Source: Mesorhizobium sp. WSM3626
Lineage (GTDB): Bacteria > Pseudomonadota > Alphaproteobacteria > Rhizobiales > Rhizobiaceae
Assembly (NCBI RefSeq): GCF_000513935.1
Contig: NZ_AZUY01000011.1
Coordinates: 42,251 to 106,250, forward strand
Length of the DNA: 64,000 bases
Direction: 5' to 3'
Shown: positions 7,793 to 16,129 of the stretch, piece after piece
Layout of the letters: every line of letters begins with the position of its first letter
Numbering within the stretch: position 1 is the first letter of the stretch
The notes under the pieces: model-generated
The model's input: only the letters and a program-made list of their open reading frames with translations
Told to the model about the DNA's origin: nothing
Database searches by the model: none
Program-made: the position numbers and the translations under genes

Positions 7793-8350
7793 TCAAGGCT
7801 CCAGTTCGACATCCCAGTAGAGATAATCCATCCAGCTTTCATGCAGATGGTTGGGCGGAAACAGCCGGCCGTTATTGTGCAGATCGTGCACGGTTGGCTG
7901 ATACGGCTTCTGCAGCGGCCACATCTTTGCCTGCGACGGCATCATCCCGCCCTTCCTCAAATTGCAGGGCGAACAGGCGGCGACGACATTCTCCCATGTC
8001 GTGGCACCGCCGCGATGGCGAGGGATGACATGGTCGAAGGTCAGGTCGTCGGGCGTGCTGCAATACTGGCACTGGAAACGATCGCGCAGGAAGACGTTGA
8101 AGCGGGTAAAGGCCGGATGCCTGGACGGCTTCACATAGGCCTTCAGGCTGACCACGCTCGGCAGCTTCATCGAGAAGGTCGGCGAGGATACCGCATGCTC
8201 GTATTCGGCGACGATGTTCACCCGGTCGAGGAACACCGCCTTGATGGCATCCTGCCAGGACCAGAGCGACAAGGGGTAATAGCTGAGCGGGCGGTAATCC
8301 GCATTCAGCACCAGCGCTGGAAGCCCATCCGGAGATACGGCAACCGTCAC
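7793..8350 (-). CDS. HNH endonuclease family protein
   Basis: 185 residues. The C-terminal half holds an HNH/zinc-knuckle nuclease domain: Cys94-x-x-Cys97, Asp106-His107, Asn121 and Cys126-x-x-Cys129 (motifs CQYCS, TFDHVIP, ENVVAACSPCN). The N-terminal part (ALVLNADYRPLSYYPLSLW) is the conserved opening of a chromosomal HNH family common in alphaproteobacteria and not tied to restriction or phage. I choose the GTG at 8348-8350 because a full AAGGAGGT ribosome-binding site stands seven bases upstream; the frame is open to 8374. No methylase neighbour is present, so a restriction role is unlikely. The cellular role is unknown. Confidence 0.85.
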   Translation of the reverse strand: MTVAVSPDGLPALVLNADYRPLSYYPLSLWSWQDAIKAVFLDRVNIVAEYEHAVSSPTFSMKLPSVVSLKAYVKPSRHPAFTRFNVFLRDRFQCQYCSTPDDLTFDHVIPRHRGGATTWENVVAACSPCNLRKGGMMPSQAKMWPLQKPYQPTVHDLHNNGRLFPPNHLHESWMDYLYWDVELEP

Positions 8351-8373
8351 CTTGTTGACCTCCTTGGTTCGCA

Positions 8374-8415
8374 CATGATCCCGAAAATCGAATTCGACTT
8401 TCGGAAAGGATCATG
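8374..8415. repeat. Rhizobial intergenic palindrome (RIME-like)
   Basis: CATGATC at 8374-8380 pairs with GATCATG at 8409-8415, enclosing CCGAAA and TTTCGG arms. This is the CATGATCC-GAAA...TTTCGG-GATCATG palindrome family found in many copies in rhizobial intergenic DNA. It sits just upstream of the HNH gene's ribosome-binding site. Related copies are at 39123 and, more diverged, at 59804. Confidence 0.65.
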
Positions 8416-8538
8416 CGCTGCTTCAAAAGCCCGACCGTTCGGCGCGGATACTGTAAGCCCGACATGACAGGGATGTGAAGCGGATTGTCGCTCGCGCGAC
8501 GTGCCAAAAACGCATGATTTTTATGCTTTTTTGCAAAT

Positions 8539-9180
8539 TCAGGCCGGCGGTGCGGCGTCCCGGCCCCTGGTTTCGCGATAATAGGACCAGAAAAGCCGCG
8601 ATGCGACACCTCGCCACGGGCTCCATGATTCGGCCAATGCGATCAGTGTTTTCTCCGCTGGACGCGGGTCGATGCCCAGCGCGTGGCCGACAGCGCTCTG
8701 CAGGGCGACATCGCGCGCCGGGAAAATATCGGGGTGCCCGGCGGCAAACAACAGATACACTTCCGCCGTCCAGGGACCGATACCGGGCACGGCCGTCATC
8801 CTGGCGATTGCCTCCCCAGCGTCCAGCGAACAAAGGTGATGCAGGTCGAGCCCGTCGGCTACGGCCTGGGCGACCGCGACAAGGCCACGCTGCTTGGGCC
8901 GCGACAGGCCGGCCTCGCGAAACATGTCCTCGCCGGCGGCCAGGATCGCTTGCGGCGTCAGCGGATCGACCAGTTTCGTCAGCCGGCCGAAGATGGCATC
9001 GGCGCTGGCCCGCGACACCTGCTGCGAGACGATGATCGAGGCCAGGCTCCTGAAGCCGGGCTCCGAAAGCCTGAGCGGCACCTCGCCGGCCATGCCGCGC
9101 ACTTTTTCCAGGCGCGGGTCGATGAGGCAAAGCGCGTCCAGTCCCCGCTCAACGTCGTCAACTGTCGCGATGCGCTGCAT
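8539..9180 (-). CDS. DNA-3-methyladenine glycosylase II-like (HhH-GPD, AlkA family)
   Basis: 213 residues. A helix-hairpin-helix at about 124-142 (ARMTAVPGIGPWTAEVYLL) is followed by FPARDVALQ, whose Asp157 is the catalytic residue of the HhH-GPD superfamily. This enzyme class removes alkylated purines from DNA to start base-excision repair. The frame is open far upstream, but the ATG at 9180 is preferred because AAGGA precedes it and the protein then starts at the expected family position. It is divergent from gluQ with a 75-base shared upstream region. It lacks the N-terminal domain of E. coli AlkA, as many alphaproteobacterial members do. Confidence 0.9.
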   Translation of the reverse strand: MQRIATVDDVERGLDALCLIDPRLEKVRGMAGEVPLRLSEPGFRSLASIIVSQQVSRASADAIFGRLTKLVDPLTPQAILAAGEDMFREAGLSRPKQRGLVAVAQAVADGLDLHHLCSLDAGEAIARMTAVPGIGPWTAEVYLLFAAGHPDIFPARDVALQSAVGHALGIDPRPAEKTLIALAESWSPWRGVASRLFWSYYRETRGRDAAPPA

Positions 9181-9255
9181 GATATCCTTGTCCGAAAATG
9201 TGCCGCAAAGTAGCAATGGCCAAAACCGCAGCACAACCCGATTGCCGCCTGAGAC

Positions 9256-10128
9256 ATGACGCTCCTGACATTCCGCTTCGCGCCCAGCCCCAACGGCGAA
9301 CTGCATCTGGGCCACGCCTATTCGGCGCTGCTCAATCAGAAGCTGGCGAGGCATACGGGCGGCCGCCTGCTGCTTCGTGTCGAAGACATCGACACCACGC
9401 GCTGCACGCCGGAGTTCGAGGCGGGCATGTTTGCCGACCTGAAATGGTTGGGCCTGGGCTGGGAAGAGCCGGTGCGCCGGCAATCCGAGCATTTCGCCGA
9501 CTACGAAGCGGTGCTGGAACGGCTGATCCGCGAGGAACTGGTCTATCCCGCCTTCATGAGCCGTGGCGAGATCAGGGCTTTCATCGCCAGCGAAAGGCGC
9601 GGACGCGACTGGCCGCGCGATCCCGACGGTGTGCCGCTCTATCCCCAGGTCGACAAGGCATTGCCGATGAAGGAACGCAAACGGCGCATCGCCGAGAATG
9701 CGCCTTTCGCCTGGCGGCTGGACGTCGGCGCCGCCATGGCGCGTGCCGGCAAGGACATCACATGGGCCGAATTCACCGATGAGACGCTTTCCGCGACGCG
9801 CCCGGTCGAAGCCTGTCCGCAAGACTGGGGCGACGTGATCGTGGCGCGCCGGGACATCCCGACCAGCTACCATCTCGCGGTCGTCATCGACGATGCACTG
9901 CAAGGCGTCAGCCATGTCGTACGCGGACAGGACCTGTTTTCCGCGACCGGGGTGCAGCGGCTGCTCCAGAAGATTCTGGGGTTACCACGGCCGGCCTATT
10001 TCCATCATCGGCTGATCCTCGGGCCGGACGGGCGAAAACTGTCGAAGAGCCTCAGGGATACCGGTCTCGCCGCCTTGCGCGAAGCCGGCGCTTCGCCGGA
10101 CGATGTCAGAAAGATGGTCGGACTGTAA
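9256..10128 (+). CDS. gluQ: Glutamyl-Q tRNA(Asp) synthetase
   Basis: 290 residues, a truncated class I glutamyl-tRNA synthetase without anticodon-binding domain. The ATP-binding HLGH (17-20, as HIGH) follows RFAPSPNGEL, and KLSKS (261-265) serves as KMSKS. The length and lack of the C-terminal domain identify GluQ-RS, which attaches glutamate to queuosine in the anticodon of tRNA-Asp rather than to a tRNA 3' end. No queuosine synthesis gene is adjacent. The stop codon lies about eight bases from where an antisense ParE-like toxin remnant begins to lose similarity. Confidence 0.9.
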   Translation: MTLLTFRFAPSPNGELHLGHAYSALLNQKLARHTGGRLLLRVEDIDTTRCTPEFEAGMFADLKWLGLGWEEPVRRQSEHFADYEAVLERLIREELVYPAFMSRGEIRAFIASERRGRDWPRDPDGVPLYPQVDKALPMKERKRRIAENAPFAWRLDVGAAMARAGKDITWAEFTDETLSATRPVEACPQDWGDVIVARRDIPTSYHLAVVIDDALQGVSHVVRGQDLFSATGVQRLLQKILGLPRPAYFHHRLILGPDGRKLSKSLRDTGLAALREAGASPDDVRKMVGL

Positions 10129-10135
10129 GGGCATG

Positions 10136-10220
10136 CAGCGGCGCGTGGATTGCGTTCGCTGATGTAGTCTCCGATAGTTTCAAGCTCCGTCAGGTAGCGT
10201 CTGGTCCAGATGATGCGCAT
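10136..10220 (-). pseudogene. Truncated RelE/ParE-type toxin remnant
   Basis: The first ~28 codons read MRIIWTRRYLTELETIGDYI and SERNPRAA, a typical ParE/RelE N-terminus (basic, W-T-R-R-Y, then D-Y-I). After that the frame runs antisense into gluQ and all similarity is lost; a full toxin would need about 60-70 more residues. It begins 11 bases after the stop of the antitoxin gene in the usual antitoxin-toxin order. The toxin is therefore almost certainly dead, cut off by the junction with gluQ. Confidence 0.65.
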
Positions 10221-10231
10221 GATCGCCCGGC

Positions 10232-10468
10232 TTACGCCTGGCTGTATTGGTTGAGCACCAAAGCAATTTCTTCCTCCGTGGCGAACTCGCCACGGTCGGC
10301 CTCTTCAAGTCCGGATTGGACGCCAGCGATCCAATTTTCTTGCCAGGCGAGCGAGCGTCCGCGCGCAAGCGCGTCTTCAATGATCTGGGCACGCGTCAGC
10401 GTCGAGCGTGCCGTTAGCGCATCGATGCGCCGCAAGAGGTCGTCTGAGATGCCGTCGTTCTTGTCCAT
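10232..10468 (-). CDS. Ribbon-helix-helix-like antitoxin (ParD type), orphaned
   Basis: 78 residues starting MDKNDGISDDLLRRIDALTA, then TRAQIIEDALARGRSLAWQE. This is a short ribbon-helix-helix-like DNA-binding N-terminus followed by an acidic tail (EEADRGEFATEEEIALVLNQ) of the kind that wraps a ParE toxin. The start at 10468 is chosen over the longer frame to 10504 because the extra residues do not fit the family. Its partner toxin at 10220 is truncated, so it may now be an orphan regulator or simply decaying. Confidence 0.7.
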   Translation of the reverse strand: MDKNDGISDDLLRRIDALTARSTLTRAQIIEDALARGRSLAWQENWIAGVQSGLEEADRGEFATEEEIALVLNQYSQA

Positions 10469-10700
10469 ACGGCTATTTTGCCACAGACGCGGCTGCCTCG
10501 CCAAGAAAATGCCGTCCGGGCGTCGCCGCAGGCAGGGAGCCGTCGGGCTTTGATCTCAATCGCGATCGAAGATCGTCAAATCGATCGGGCACGTTGAATC
10601 CCCATGACGCATGGATCAATCGTTTCGTTTTGCGTGCAGGGTTGAACGAGATTAGAGCATCTCGACGGTCAATTCTCACCAGCGCGGCGGTTTCCGGAAA

Positions 10701-11597
10701 ATGTCCAGCCTCAAGCGGTTCATCCCCGCCACCTTCGTCGTCCTTTGGGCGACCGGCTTCATCGGTGCGCGTTACGCCATGCCGTGGGCGGAGCCGTTCA
10801 CCTTCCTCGCGGCGCGTTTCGTGCTGGCCGCCGCCCTGCTTGGCGTCCTGATGCTTGTGCTGGGCTCGAAACCAGCCACCCGCATCGAGGCGTTGCATGC
10901 CACCGGTGCCGGCGTGCTGATGCATGGCGTCTATCTCGGCGCCGTTTTCTGGGCCATTCATAGGGGCATGCCGGCCGGTTTTTCGGCCCTGATCGTGGGC
11001 CTGCAGCCGCTGATCACCGCGATGCTCGCTGGCAAGTTTCTGGGCGAGGCCATCCTGCCGCGCCACTGGCTTGGCCTTGCTATCGGCCTTGTCGGCATCG
11101 TCATCGTGCTGTGGCCAAAACTCGGGGCGCTCGGCGGCGGCGTGACGGCGGCCACGCTGATCGCCTCCCTGGTCTCCGTGCTCGGCATGAGTGCCGGCAC
11201 CATCTGGCAGAAGCGTTTTGCTTCCGGCGGTGATCTCGTGGCGGCCACCATGTGGCAATATGTCGGCGGCGCTTCGCTGATGATCCTGGCTTCGCTTGCC
11301 TTCGAAACGCAAACCGTCGTCATCAATGGCGAATTGATCTTCGCCATGGCCTGGTTGCTGCTGGTGCTGTCGCTCGGCGCCATCTTCCTTCTGATGGTGA
11401 TGATCCGCGACGGCGAGATGTCGAAAGTGGCGTCGTTGTTCTACCTCGTGCCGGCGGTGACGGCCATCATCGCCTGGGCCCTGTTCAACGAACAGCTCAA
11501 CGCACTTCAGATCGCCGGCATGGCGATCACCACGTTCGGCGTTGGGCTGGCGACAGTTCGTCAGACCAAGGGAAGAATTGCGGAATTGAGGAATTGA
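10701..11597 (+). CDS. EamA/DMT-family transporter
   Basis: 298 residues with ten hydrophobic helices in two EamA repeats. The first starts at FIPATFVVLWATGFIGARYA; the second half contains a conserved LFYLVPAVTAIIAWALFNEQ. Drug/metabolite transporters of this kind export amino acids or other small metabolites, and the substrate cannot be predicted. The last four codons (E-L-R-N-stop) are supplied by the octamer repeat at 11583, so the C-terminus has been shaped by repeat expansion. The upstream 196 bases carry no other gene. Confidence 0.85.
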   Translation: MSSLKRFIPATFVVLWATGFIGARYAMPWAEPFTFLAARFVLAAALLGVLMLVLGSKPATRIEALHATGAGVLMHGVYLGAVFWAIHRGMPAGFSALIVGLQPLITAMLAGKFLGEAILPRHWLGLAIGLVGIVIVLWPKLGALGGGVTAATLIASLVSVLGMSAGTIWQKRFASGGDLVAATMWQYVGGASLMILASLAFETQTVVINGELIFAMAWLLLVLSLGAIFLLMVMIRDGEMSKVASLFYLVPAVTAIIAWALFNEQLNALQIAGMAITTFGVGLATVRQTKGRIAELRN

Positions 11598-11638
11598 GGA
11601 ATTGAGGAATTGAGGAATTGAGGAATTGAGGAATTGAG
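11583..11638 (+). repeat. Seven tandem copies of an 8-base repeat (GAATTGAG)
   Basis: Seven exact head-to-tail copies of GAATTGAG fill 11583-11638. The transporter's stop codon (11595-11597) is formed inside copy 2. Related sequence in the opposite sense (TTCAATTCCTCAG, 11703-11715) lies just before the convergent YihY gene's stop, so the array can fold back on it and may act as a two-way terminator. Confidence 0.9.
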
Positions 11639-11728
11639 GCCTATCTCGCGCTGTGTACTTCTCTTCAACTCTTTAATTCCCCATTCTTCGTTTCCCTATT
11701 TCTTCAATTCCTCAGTTCTTCAGTTCGG

Positions 11729-12580
11729 TCAACCGACCCGGGCGCGCGCCTCCAGATAGCGGCTGATCGCGGCGTTGAGCTCGCCGCCGAGGATGAAGAT
11801 CGCCGAGACGATGTAGAGGAAAACCACAGCGATCATGATCGAGGCGAGACCGGCATAGGTCGTCACATAGGACGAGAAGTGATCGAGATAGGTGGCAAAC
11901 ATCGTCGAGCCGATAAGCCATGCGGCCAGTGTGAAGATGATGCCGGGTATCAGCGATACGAAACGGCGCTTGCCGGCCGGCAGCCAGTAGTGGACGGCAA
12001 AAAGTCCGCCGATGATGACCGTTGAGGCAATGACGTAACGCCACAGCGTGCTCGTGCCCGTATAGGGTTTGATCCACTCGAAATGGGCTTCCGCCAGCCG
12101 CGCCAGCAGGGGCGCGAACACCAGGAGCACGCTGATAGCCAGGAACCCGGCGGTCGCGATCAGCACGAAGAAGATGCTCTGCACCCGGCGATAGATGATG
12201 CCGCGCGTCTCGGTGACCCGATAGGCGCGGTTGAGCGACGTGCGCAGCGCCTCGATGCCGTTAGAGGCAAAATAGGCGGCAAGCAGCACGCCATAAGTCA
12301 ACAGGTCGGTGCGCCTCACGGTCAGCACGTTCAGCACCTCGCGCGCGATCGGCTTGGCGATCTGCTCGGGCCATGTGTCGAAGACCAGATGCACGGCGGT
12401 GTCGGCAAAGGCCTGGGCGCCGAGGAAGCTGGCCAGCGTCGTGGCGAAGATCAGAAACGGAAACAGCGCCATCAGCGAGGTGATCGCCAGATGGCTGGCC
12501 ATCGCCCAGCCGTCATCGGTGTTGAAATGGCCGAGCGCGTCGTAGAGCACGCGGCGCAGGGCGACAATATTCCGCAGCAA
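11729..12580 (-). CDS. YihY/BrkB family inner-membrane protein
   Basis: 283 residues with about six membrane helices: SHLAITSLMALFPFLIFATT near the start, and the family signature region YGVLLAAYFASNGIEALRTS. It ends in FILGGELNAAISRYLE. The family was once called ribonuclease BN, but that activity belongs to another protein; BrkB homologues were linked to serum resistance and the family's transport role is unproven. The start is a TTG at 12580, supported by AAGGGAG nine bases upstream. It converges on the EamA gene and is divergent from the SDR gene. Confidence 0.85.
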   Translation of the reverse strand: MLRNIVALRRVLYDALGHFNTDDGWAMASHLAITSLMALFPFLIFATTLASFLGAQAFADTAVHLVFDTWPEQIAKPIAREVLNVLTVRRTDLLTYGVLLAAYFASNGIEALRTSLNRAYRVTETRGIIYRRVQSIFFVLIATAGFLAISVLLVFAPLLARLAEAHFEWIKPYTGTSTLWRYVIASTVIIGGLFAVHYWLPAGKRRFVSLIPGIIFTLAAWLIGSTMFATYLDHFSSYVTTYAGLASIMIAVVFLYIVSAIFILGGELNAAISRYLEARARVG

Positions 12581-12638
12581 GAACGCGCGCTCCCTTCGAT
12601 TGTCTCGACGCCGCGAATATGGGAAGGGAATGCGACAA

Positions 12639-13505
12639 ATGGCAACCCTTCGTCAAACCTCGAATTCTCCAGCGGCAGAGTTGCGCACCATCATCGTCAC
12701 CGGTGCGTCTTCCGGCATAGGCGCCTATTGCGCCCGTGCGTTGAAGGCCGAGGGCTGGCGGGTGTTCGCGACGGCGCGCAAGCCGCAAGACATCGCCGCG
12801 CTCGAAGCGGACGGCATCGAGGCCTTCTATCTCGATTACACTGAACCGGCATCGATCGCCGCCCTGGTGGCGGCAGTGCTCGACCGCACCGGCGGCAGGC
12901 TCGACGCGCTGTTCAACAACGGCGCCTACGCGCAGGCAGGCGCCGTCGAGGATCTGCCCGTTGCGGCGCTCAAGGAGCAGTTCGAGGCCAATTTCTTCGG
13001 CTGGCACGACCTGACCCGCCGTCTGGTTCCGGTGATGCGCCGCCAGGGCCACGGCCGCCTCGTCCATTGCTCATCGATTCTGGGTCTCGTGCCTGTGCGC
13101 TTCCGTGGCGCCTATTCGGCGTCCAAACATGCCTTGGAGGCCTTGATGCTCTGCCAGCGCCAGGAACTGGCCGGCAGCGGCATCCATGTCTCGCTGATCG
13201 AGCCGGGGCCGGTGAAATCGAAGATCGCCAGCAATGGCCTGGCCTGGTTCCTCAGGAATATCGATCACAAGAATTCCGTGCATCGCGCCGACTATGCCGC
13301 GCAGCTGGAACGCATGCGCGCCGGCGGCAGCCAATCGGCACTGAAGCCCGGGCCGGAAGTGGTCCACAAGGTGCTTTGCCATGCACTTCTGTCGCGGCGC
13401 CCGCGCCCGCACTATGTGGTAACAATATCGGCCAAGATCGGGGCCATGCTCAAACGCATCCTGCCTGCCTCGATGCTCCACCGCCTGCTCGCCAAGCGCG
13501 CCTGA
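12639..13505 (+). CDS. Short-chain dehydrogenase/reductase
   Basis: 288 residues with a Rossmann fold: TGASSGIG (21-28) for NAD(P) binding, NNGA around residue 93, Ser145/Ser146, and the catalytic Tyr159-x-x-x-Lys163 (YSASK). All catalytic residues are present. The start at 12639 is preferred over 12600 because GAAGGGA at 12623-12629 is then correctly spaced. The long C-terminus after residue 190 is characteristic of the classical SDRs acting on larger or lipid-like substrates, but the substrate is unknown. The next gene (13531) follows at 25 bases and may be co-transcribed. Confidence 0.85.
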   Translation: MATLRQTSNSPAAELRTIIVTGASSGIGAYCARALKAEGWRVFATARKPQDIAALEADGIEAFYLDYTEPASIAALVAAVLDRTGGRLDALFNNGAYAQAGAVEDLPVAALKEQFEANFFGWHDLTRRLVPVMRRQGHGRLVHCSSILGLVPVRFRGAYSASKHALEALMLCQRQELAGSGIHVSLIEPGPVKSKIASNGLAWFLRNIDHKNSVHRADYAAQLERMRAGGSQSALKPGPEVVHKVLCHALLSRRPRPHYVVTISAKIGAMLKRILPASMLHRLLAKRA

Positions 13506-13530
13506 ACAAGCAAAGAACTGGAAACACAAA

Positions 13531-13722
13531 ATGGCCACTGCCTTCAATATCCTTGCCATTCTGGTCATGGCCGCCGTGGTGGTCGTGCTGATCAGGGGCC
13601 TCATCAACATGATGCGCGGCGGCTCCGGCGTGACCTCCAACAAGTTGATGCAGGCGCGCGTTCTGCTGCAGGCCGTGGCGCTGGCGCTGATCCTGCTTGC
13701 CGTGTATTTCACCCGCAAGTGA
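13531..13722 (+). CDS. Twin-transmembrane (HIG1-like) small protein
   Basis: 63 residues with two membrane helices (ILAILVMAAVVVVLIRGLI and VLLQAVALALILLAVYF) joined by a basic loop, MMRGGSGVTSNKLMQARV. The M-R-G-G...S-N-x-L-M-x-x-R pattern is the HIG1 (hypoxia-induced) domain seen in small proteins tied to cytochrome oxidase in mitochondria and alphaproteobacteria. It lies directly upstream of a cobalamin adenosyltransferase gene, an arrangement that recurs in rhizobia. Confidence 0.85.
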   Translation: MATAFNILAILVMAAVVVVLIRGLINMMRGGSGVTSNKLMQARVLLQAVALALILLAVYFTRK

Positions 13723-13740
13723 GGGCCTTCGGGAGGCGAT

Positions 13741-14322
13741 GTGGTCAAGCTCAACAAGATCTACACCCGCACCGGCGATGACGGCACCACCGGGCTCGGC
13801 ACTGGTGAGCGGCGGCTGAAATCCGATCTCAGGGTGGATGCGTATGGTACGGTCGACGAAGCCAACGCCTGCATCGGCATGGCTCGCGTGCATACCGCAC
13901 AGAGCTATCAGGCGATCGACGCCATGCTTGCCCGCATTCAGAACGACCTTTTCGACCTCGGCGCGGATCTCGCCGTGCCTGATGACGGCAAGCCGCTTGG
14001 CTACGAGCCGCTGCGCATCGTTGCCGCCCAGACCGACCGTGTCGAGCGCGACATCGACCTCCTCAACAAAGACCTTCGGCCGCTGAAATCCTTCGTGCTG
14101 AACGGCGGCACGCCGGCGGCGGCCGCCCTCCATCTTGCCCGCACCGTGGCCAGGCGAGCCGAGCGGCTGATGGTCGCCCTGGCTCAGGACCCGGCCGAAC
14201 ACGTCAACCACGACGGGCTGAAATACATCAACCGCGTCTCGGATTTCCTGTTTGTCGCCGCCCGGGCGGTCAATGACAATGGAAATGCCGACGTGCTATG
14301 GGTTCCCGGCAAGAACCGCTGA
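13741..14322 (+). CDS. Cob(I)alamin adenosyltransferase (PduO type)
   Basis: 193 residues. The N-terminal KIYTRTGDDGTTGLGTGERR binds ATP and VDAYGTVDEANACIG follows at the usual place; ARRAERLMVAL and YINRVSDFLFVAARAVN close the family signature. It transfers the adenosyl group of ATP to reduced cobalamin to make coenzyme B12 (used, for example, by methylmalonyl-CoA mutase). The start is GTG at 13741 with GGGAGG eight bases upstream. It follows the HIG1-like gene by 18 bases and precedes a rhomboid protease gene. Confidence 0.9.
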   Translation: MVKLNKIYTRTGDDGTTGLGTGERRLKSDLRVDAYGTVDEANACIGMARVHTAQSYQAIDAMLARIQNDLFDLGADLAVPDDGKPLGYEPLRIVAAQTDRVERDIDLLNKDLRPLKSFVLNGGTPAAAALHLARTVARRAERLMVALAQDPAEHVNHDGLKYINRVSDFLFVAARAVNDNGNADVLWVPGKNR

Positions 14323-14355
14323 ACGGACTGAAAGGCGGGAGGAGGCCAACGACAA

Positions 14356-15156
14356 ATGTTCATCCCGCTTTACGACACCAACAGGCTGCGCCACATCAGG
14401 CTGCAATATGTGACGATCGGGCTGATCGTCGCCAACGCCGTGGTCTATTGCGCCACGGCGCTCGGCGGCGAGAACTTCACCAATGCCGCCGTGCTTGGCC
14501 TCGGCTTCATCCCCTCCGTCGTTCACGACACGGCCGAGCTTGACCCTCGCTTTATCATCATCCCCGAGAGCCTGAGCTACCTCACCTACTCCTTCCTGCA
14601 TGCCGACATTTTCCATCTCGGCGGCAACATGCTGTTCCTTTGGGTGTTCGGCGATAATGTCGAGGATGCGCTCGGCCACATCCGCTACCTGATCTTCTAT
14701 CTCCTCTGCGCCATCGCCGGAGCCGCTTTCCAGGGACTCATCGCCTGGGATTCGCAAGTGCCGCTGATCGGCGCCTCGGGCGCCATTGCCGGCGTGGTAG
14801 TCGCCTACCTGATCCTCTACCCCAGGGTAAAGGTGTGGGTGCTTGCCTTTGCCCGCATCCCCTTGCGTATTCCAGCCTTCATTCCGCTCATCCTGTGGGT
14901 GCTGTTCCAGGTCGTCATGTTCGCGGCCGGTGGAGAGGATCAGATCTCCTGGGCCTGCCACATCGGCGGCATCATTGCCGGCGCGGTCCTGGTGCTGGTC
15001 CTGCGCAGTCGCGGCGTGCCGCTGTTTGCCCCCGCTGACGAGGACGCCGTGGCTCCGACCCCCGAACAGCCGCCGGCCGTTGGCGAACCAGCCACCCCCC
15101 AAACGTCCGTCACTGCGGCGCGCTGGGGCCGCGGAAACCCTACTGGCTCGAACTGA
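14356..15156 (+). CDS. Rhomboid family intramembrane serine protease
   Basis: 266 residues with six helices. The catalytic dyad is visible: Ser141 in LIGASGAIAG and His202 in SWACHIGGIIAG. The HxxxN motif (His87-Leu-Gly-Gly-Asn91) in helix 2 is present as well. Rhomboids cleave membrane-anchored substrates inside the bilayer. A large first periplasmic loop (residues 35-75) and a proline-rich cytoplasmic tail (PTPEQPPAVGEPATPQ) are notable. It sits 33 bases after the adenosyltransferase gene, so the three genes from 13531 may form one transcript. Confidence 0.9.
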   Translation: MFIPLYDTNRLRHIRLQYVTIGLIVANAVVYCATALGGENFTNAAVLGLGFIPSVVHDTAELDPRFIIIPESLSYLTYSFLHADIFHLGGNMLFLWVFGDNVEDALGHIRYLIFYLLCAIAGAAFQGLIAWDSQVPLIGASGAIAGVVVAYLILYPRVKVWVLAFARIPLRIPAFIPLILWVLFQVVMFAAGGEDQISWACHIGGIIAGAVLVLVLRSRGVPLFAPADEDAVAPTPEQPPAVGEPATPQTSVTAARWGRGNPTGSN

Positions 15157-15359
15157 ACCGATTTGAGCAGCTTCCAGCGTATTGACGACAAGGGTTGCCA
15201 CAATTACGGAAACGTCTCCGTCGCAGCCCAAGGCGGTTAAGGAGCAGCCGCAAGGCGGGCAAAGACCAGAATTTCCATCCGGAATGTCGGCTTTCGACAA
15301 CTCAGAAAGGGCGCAGGCTGCTATAGCGCGCCCAACTAGCGTGAAGAGGTGACAGGCAA

Positions 15360-16109
15360 ATGAAGATCCTTGTGCCCGTGAAGCGGGTTGTGGACGCGAA
15401 TGTGAAGGTTCGCGTGAAGGCCGACGGTTCGGCGGTGGAACTCGCCAACGTCAAGATGGCGATGAACCCGTTCGACGAGATCGCGGTCGAGGAAGCGATC
15501 CGGATCAAGGAAGCCGGCAAGGCCGAAGAGATCATCGTCGTGTCGATCGGCCCGCAGCAGGCGCAGGAAACACTGCGCACCGCGCTCGCCATGGGCGCCG
15601 ACCGCGCCATCCTGGTCAAGACCGACGAACAGACCGAGCCGCTCGGCGTCGCCAAGGTGCTGAAGGGCGTGGTCGAGGCGGAGAAGCCAGGCCTTGTCAT
15701 TCTCGGCAAGCAGGCGATCGACGATGATTCCAACCAGACCGGCCAGATGCTGGCCGCCCTACTTGGCTGGGCGCAGGGCACCTTCGCCTCCAAGGTCGTA
15801 CTCGAGGGCGACCATGCCAAGGTGACGCGCGAAGTCGACGGCGGCTTGCAGACGGTGGAGTTGAAGATGCCGGTGATCGTCACCGCCGACCTTCGCCTCA
15901 ACCAGCCGCGCTATGCCTCGCTGCCCAACATCATGAAGGCCAAGAAGAAGCCGCTGGACGAGAAGAGCCCGGCCGACTACGGCGCCGACGTCACGCCGCG
16001 CCTCAAGGTCATCAAGACCGAGGAGCCGGGCGGCCGCAAGGCGGGCGTCAAGGTCAAGAGCGTCGCCGAACTGGTCGACAAGCTCAAGAACGAAGCCGGC
16101 GTGCTGTAA
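15360..16109 (+). CDS. etfB: Electron transfer flavoprotein beta subunit
   Basis: 249 residues, full length for EtfB. It opens [20 protein letters not shown] and carries the AMP-binding/adenine-nucleotide region around [20 protein letters not shown] and the beta-subunit signature [19 protein letters not shown]. With EtfA it accepts electrons from acyl-CoA and related dehydrogenases and passes them to ETF-quinone oxidoreductase. It is followed by etfA after 20 bases with a good ribosome-binding site. The ~200-base upstream region has no gene. Confidence 0.95.
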   Translation: MKILVPVKRVVDANVKVRVKADGSAVELANVKMAMNPFDEIAVEEAIRIKEAGKAEEIIVVSIGPQQAQETLRTALAMGADRAILVKTDEQTEPLGVAKVLKGVVEAEKPGLVILGKQAIDDDSNQTGQMLAALLGWAQGTFASKVVLEGDHAKVTREVDGGLQTVELKMPVIVTADLRLNQPRYASLPNIMKAKKKPLDEKSPADYGADVTPRLKVIKTEEPGGRKAGVKVKSVAELVDKLKNEAGVL

Positions 16110-16129
16110 GGCTGGGAAGGGATAAAAAG

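Noticed and set aside
7793-8350. HNH gene as part of a restriction or retron/defence system
   Set aside because: No methyltransferase, reverse transcriptase or other defence partner is nearby, and the family is a common chromosomal one.
11583-11638. Octamer array as a CRISPR or as a phase-variation switch
   Set aside because: There are no spacers, and the in-frame stop lies inside the second copy, so copy-number change does not alter the reading frame of the protein.
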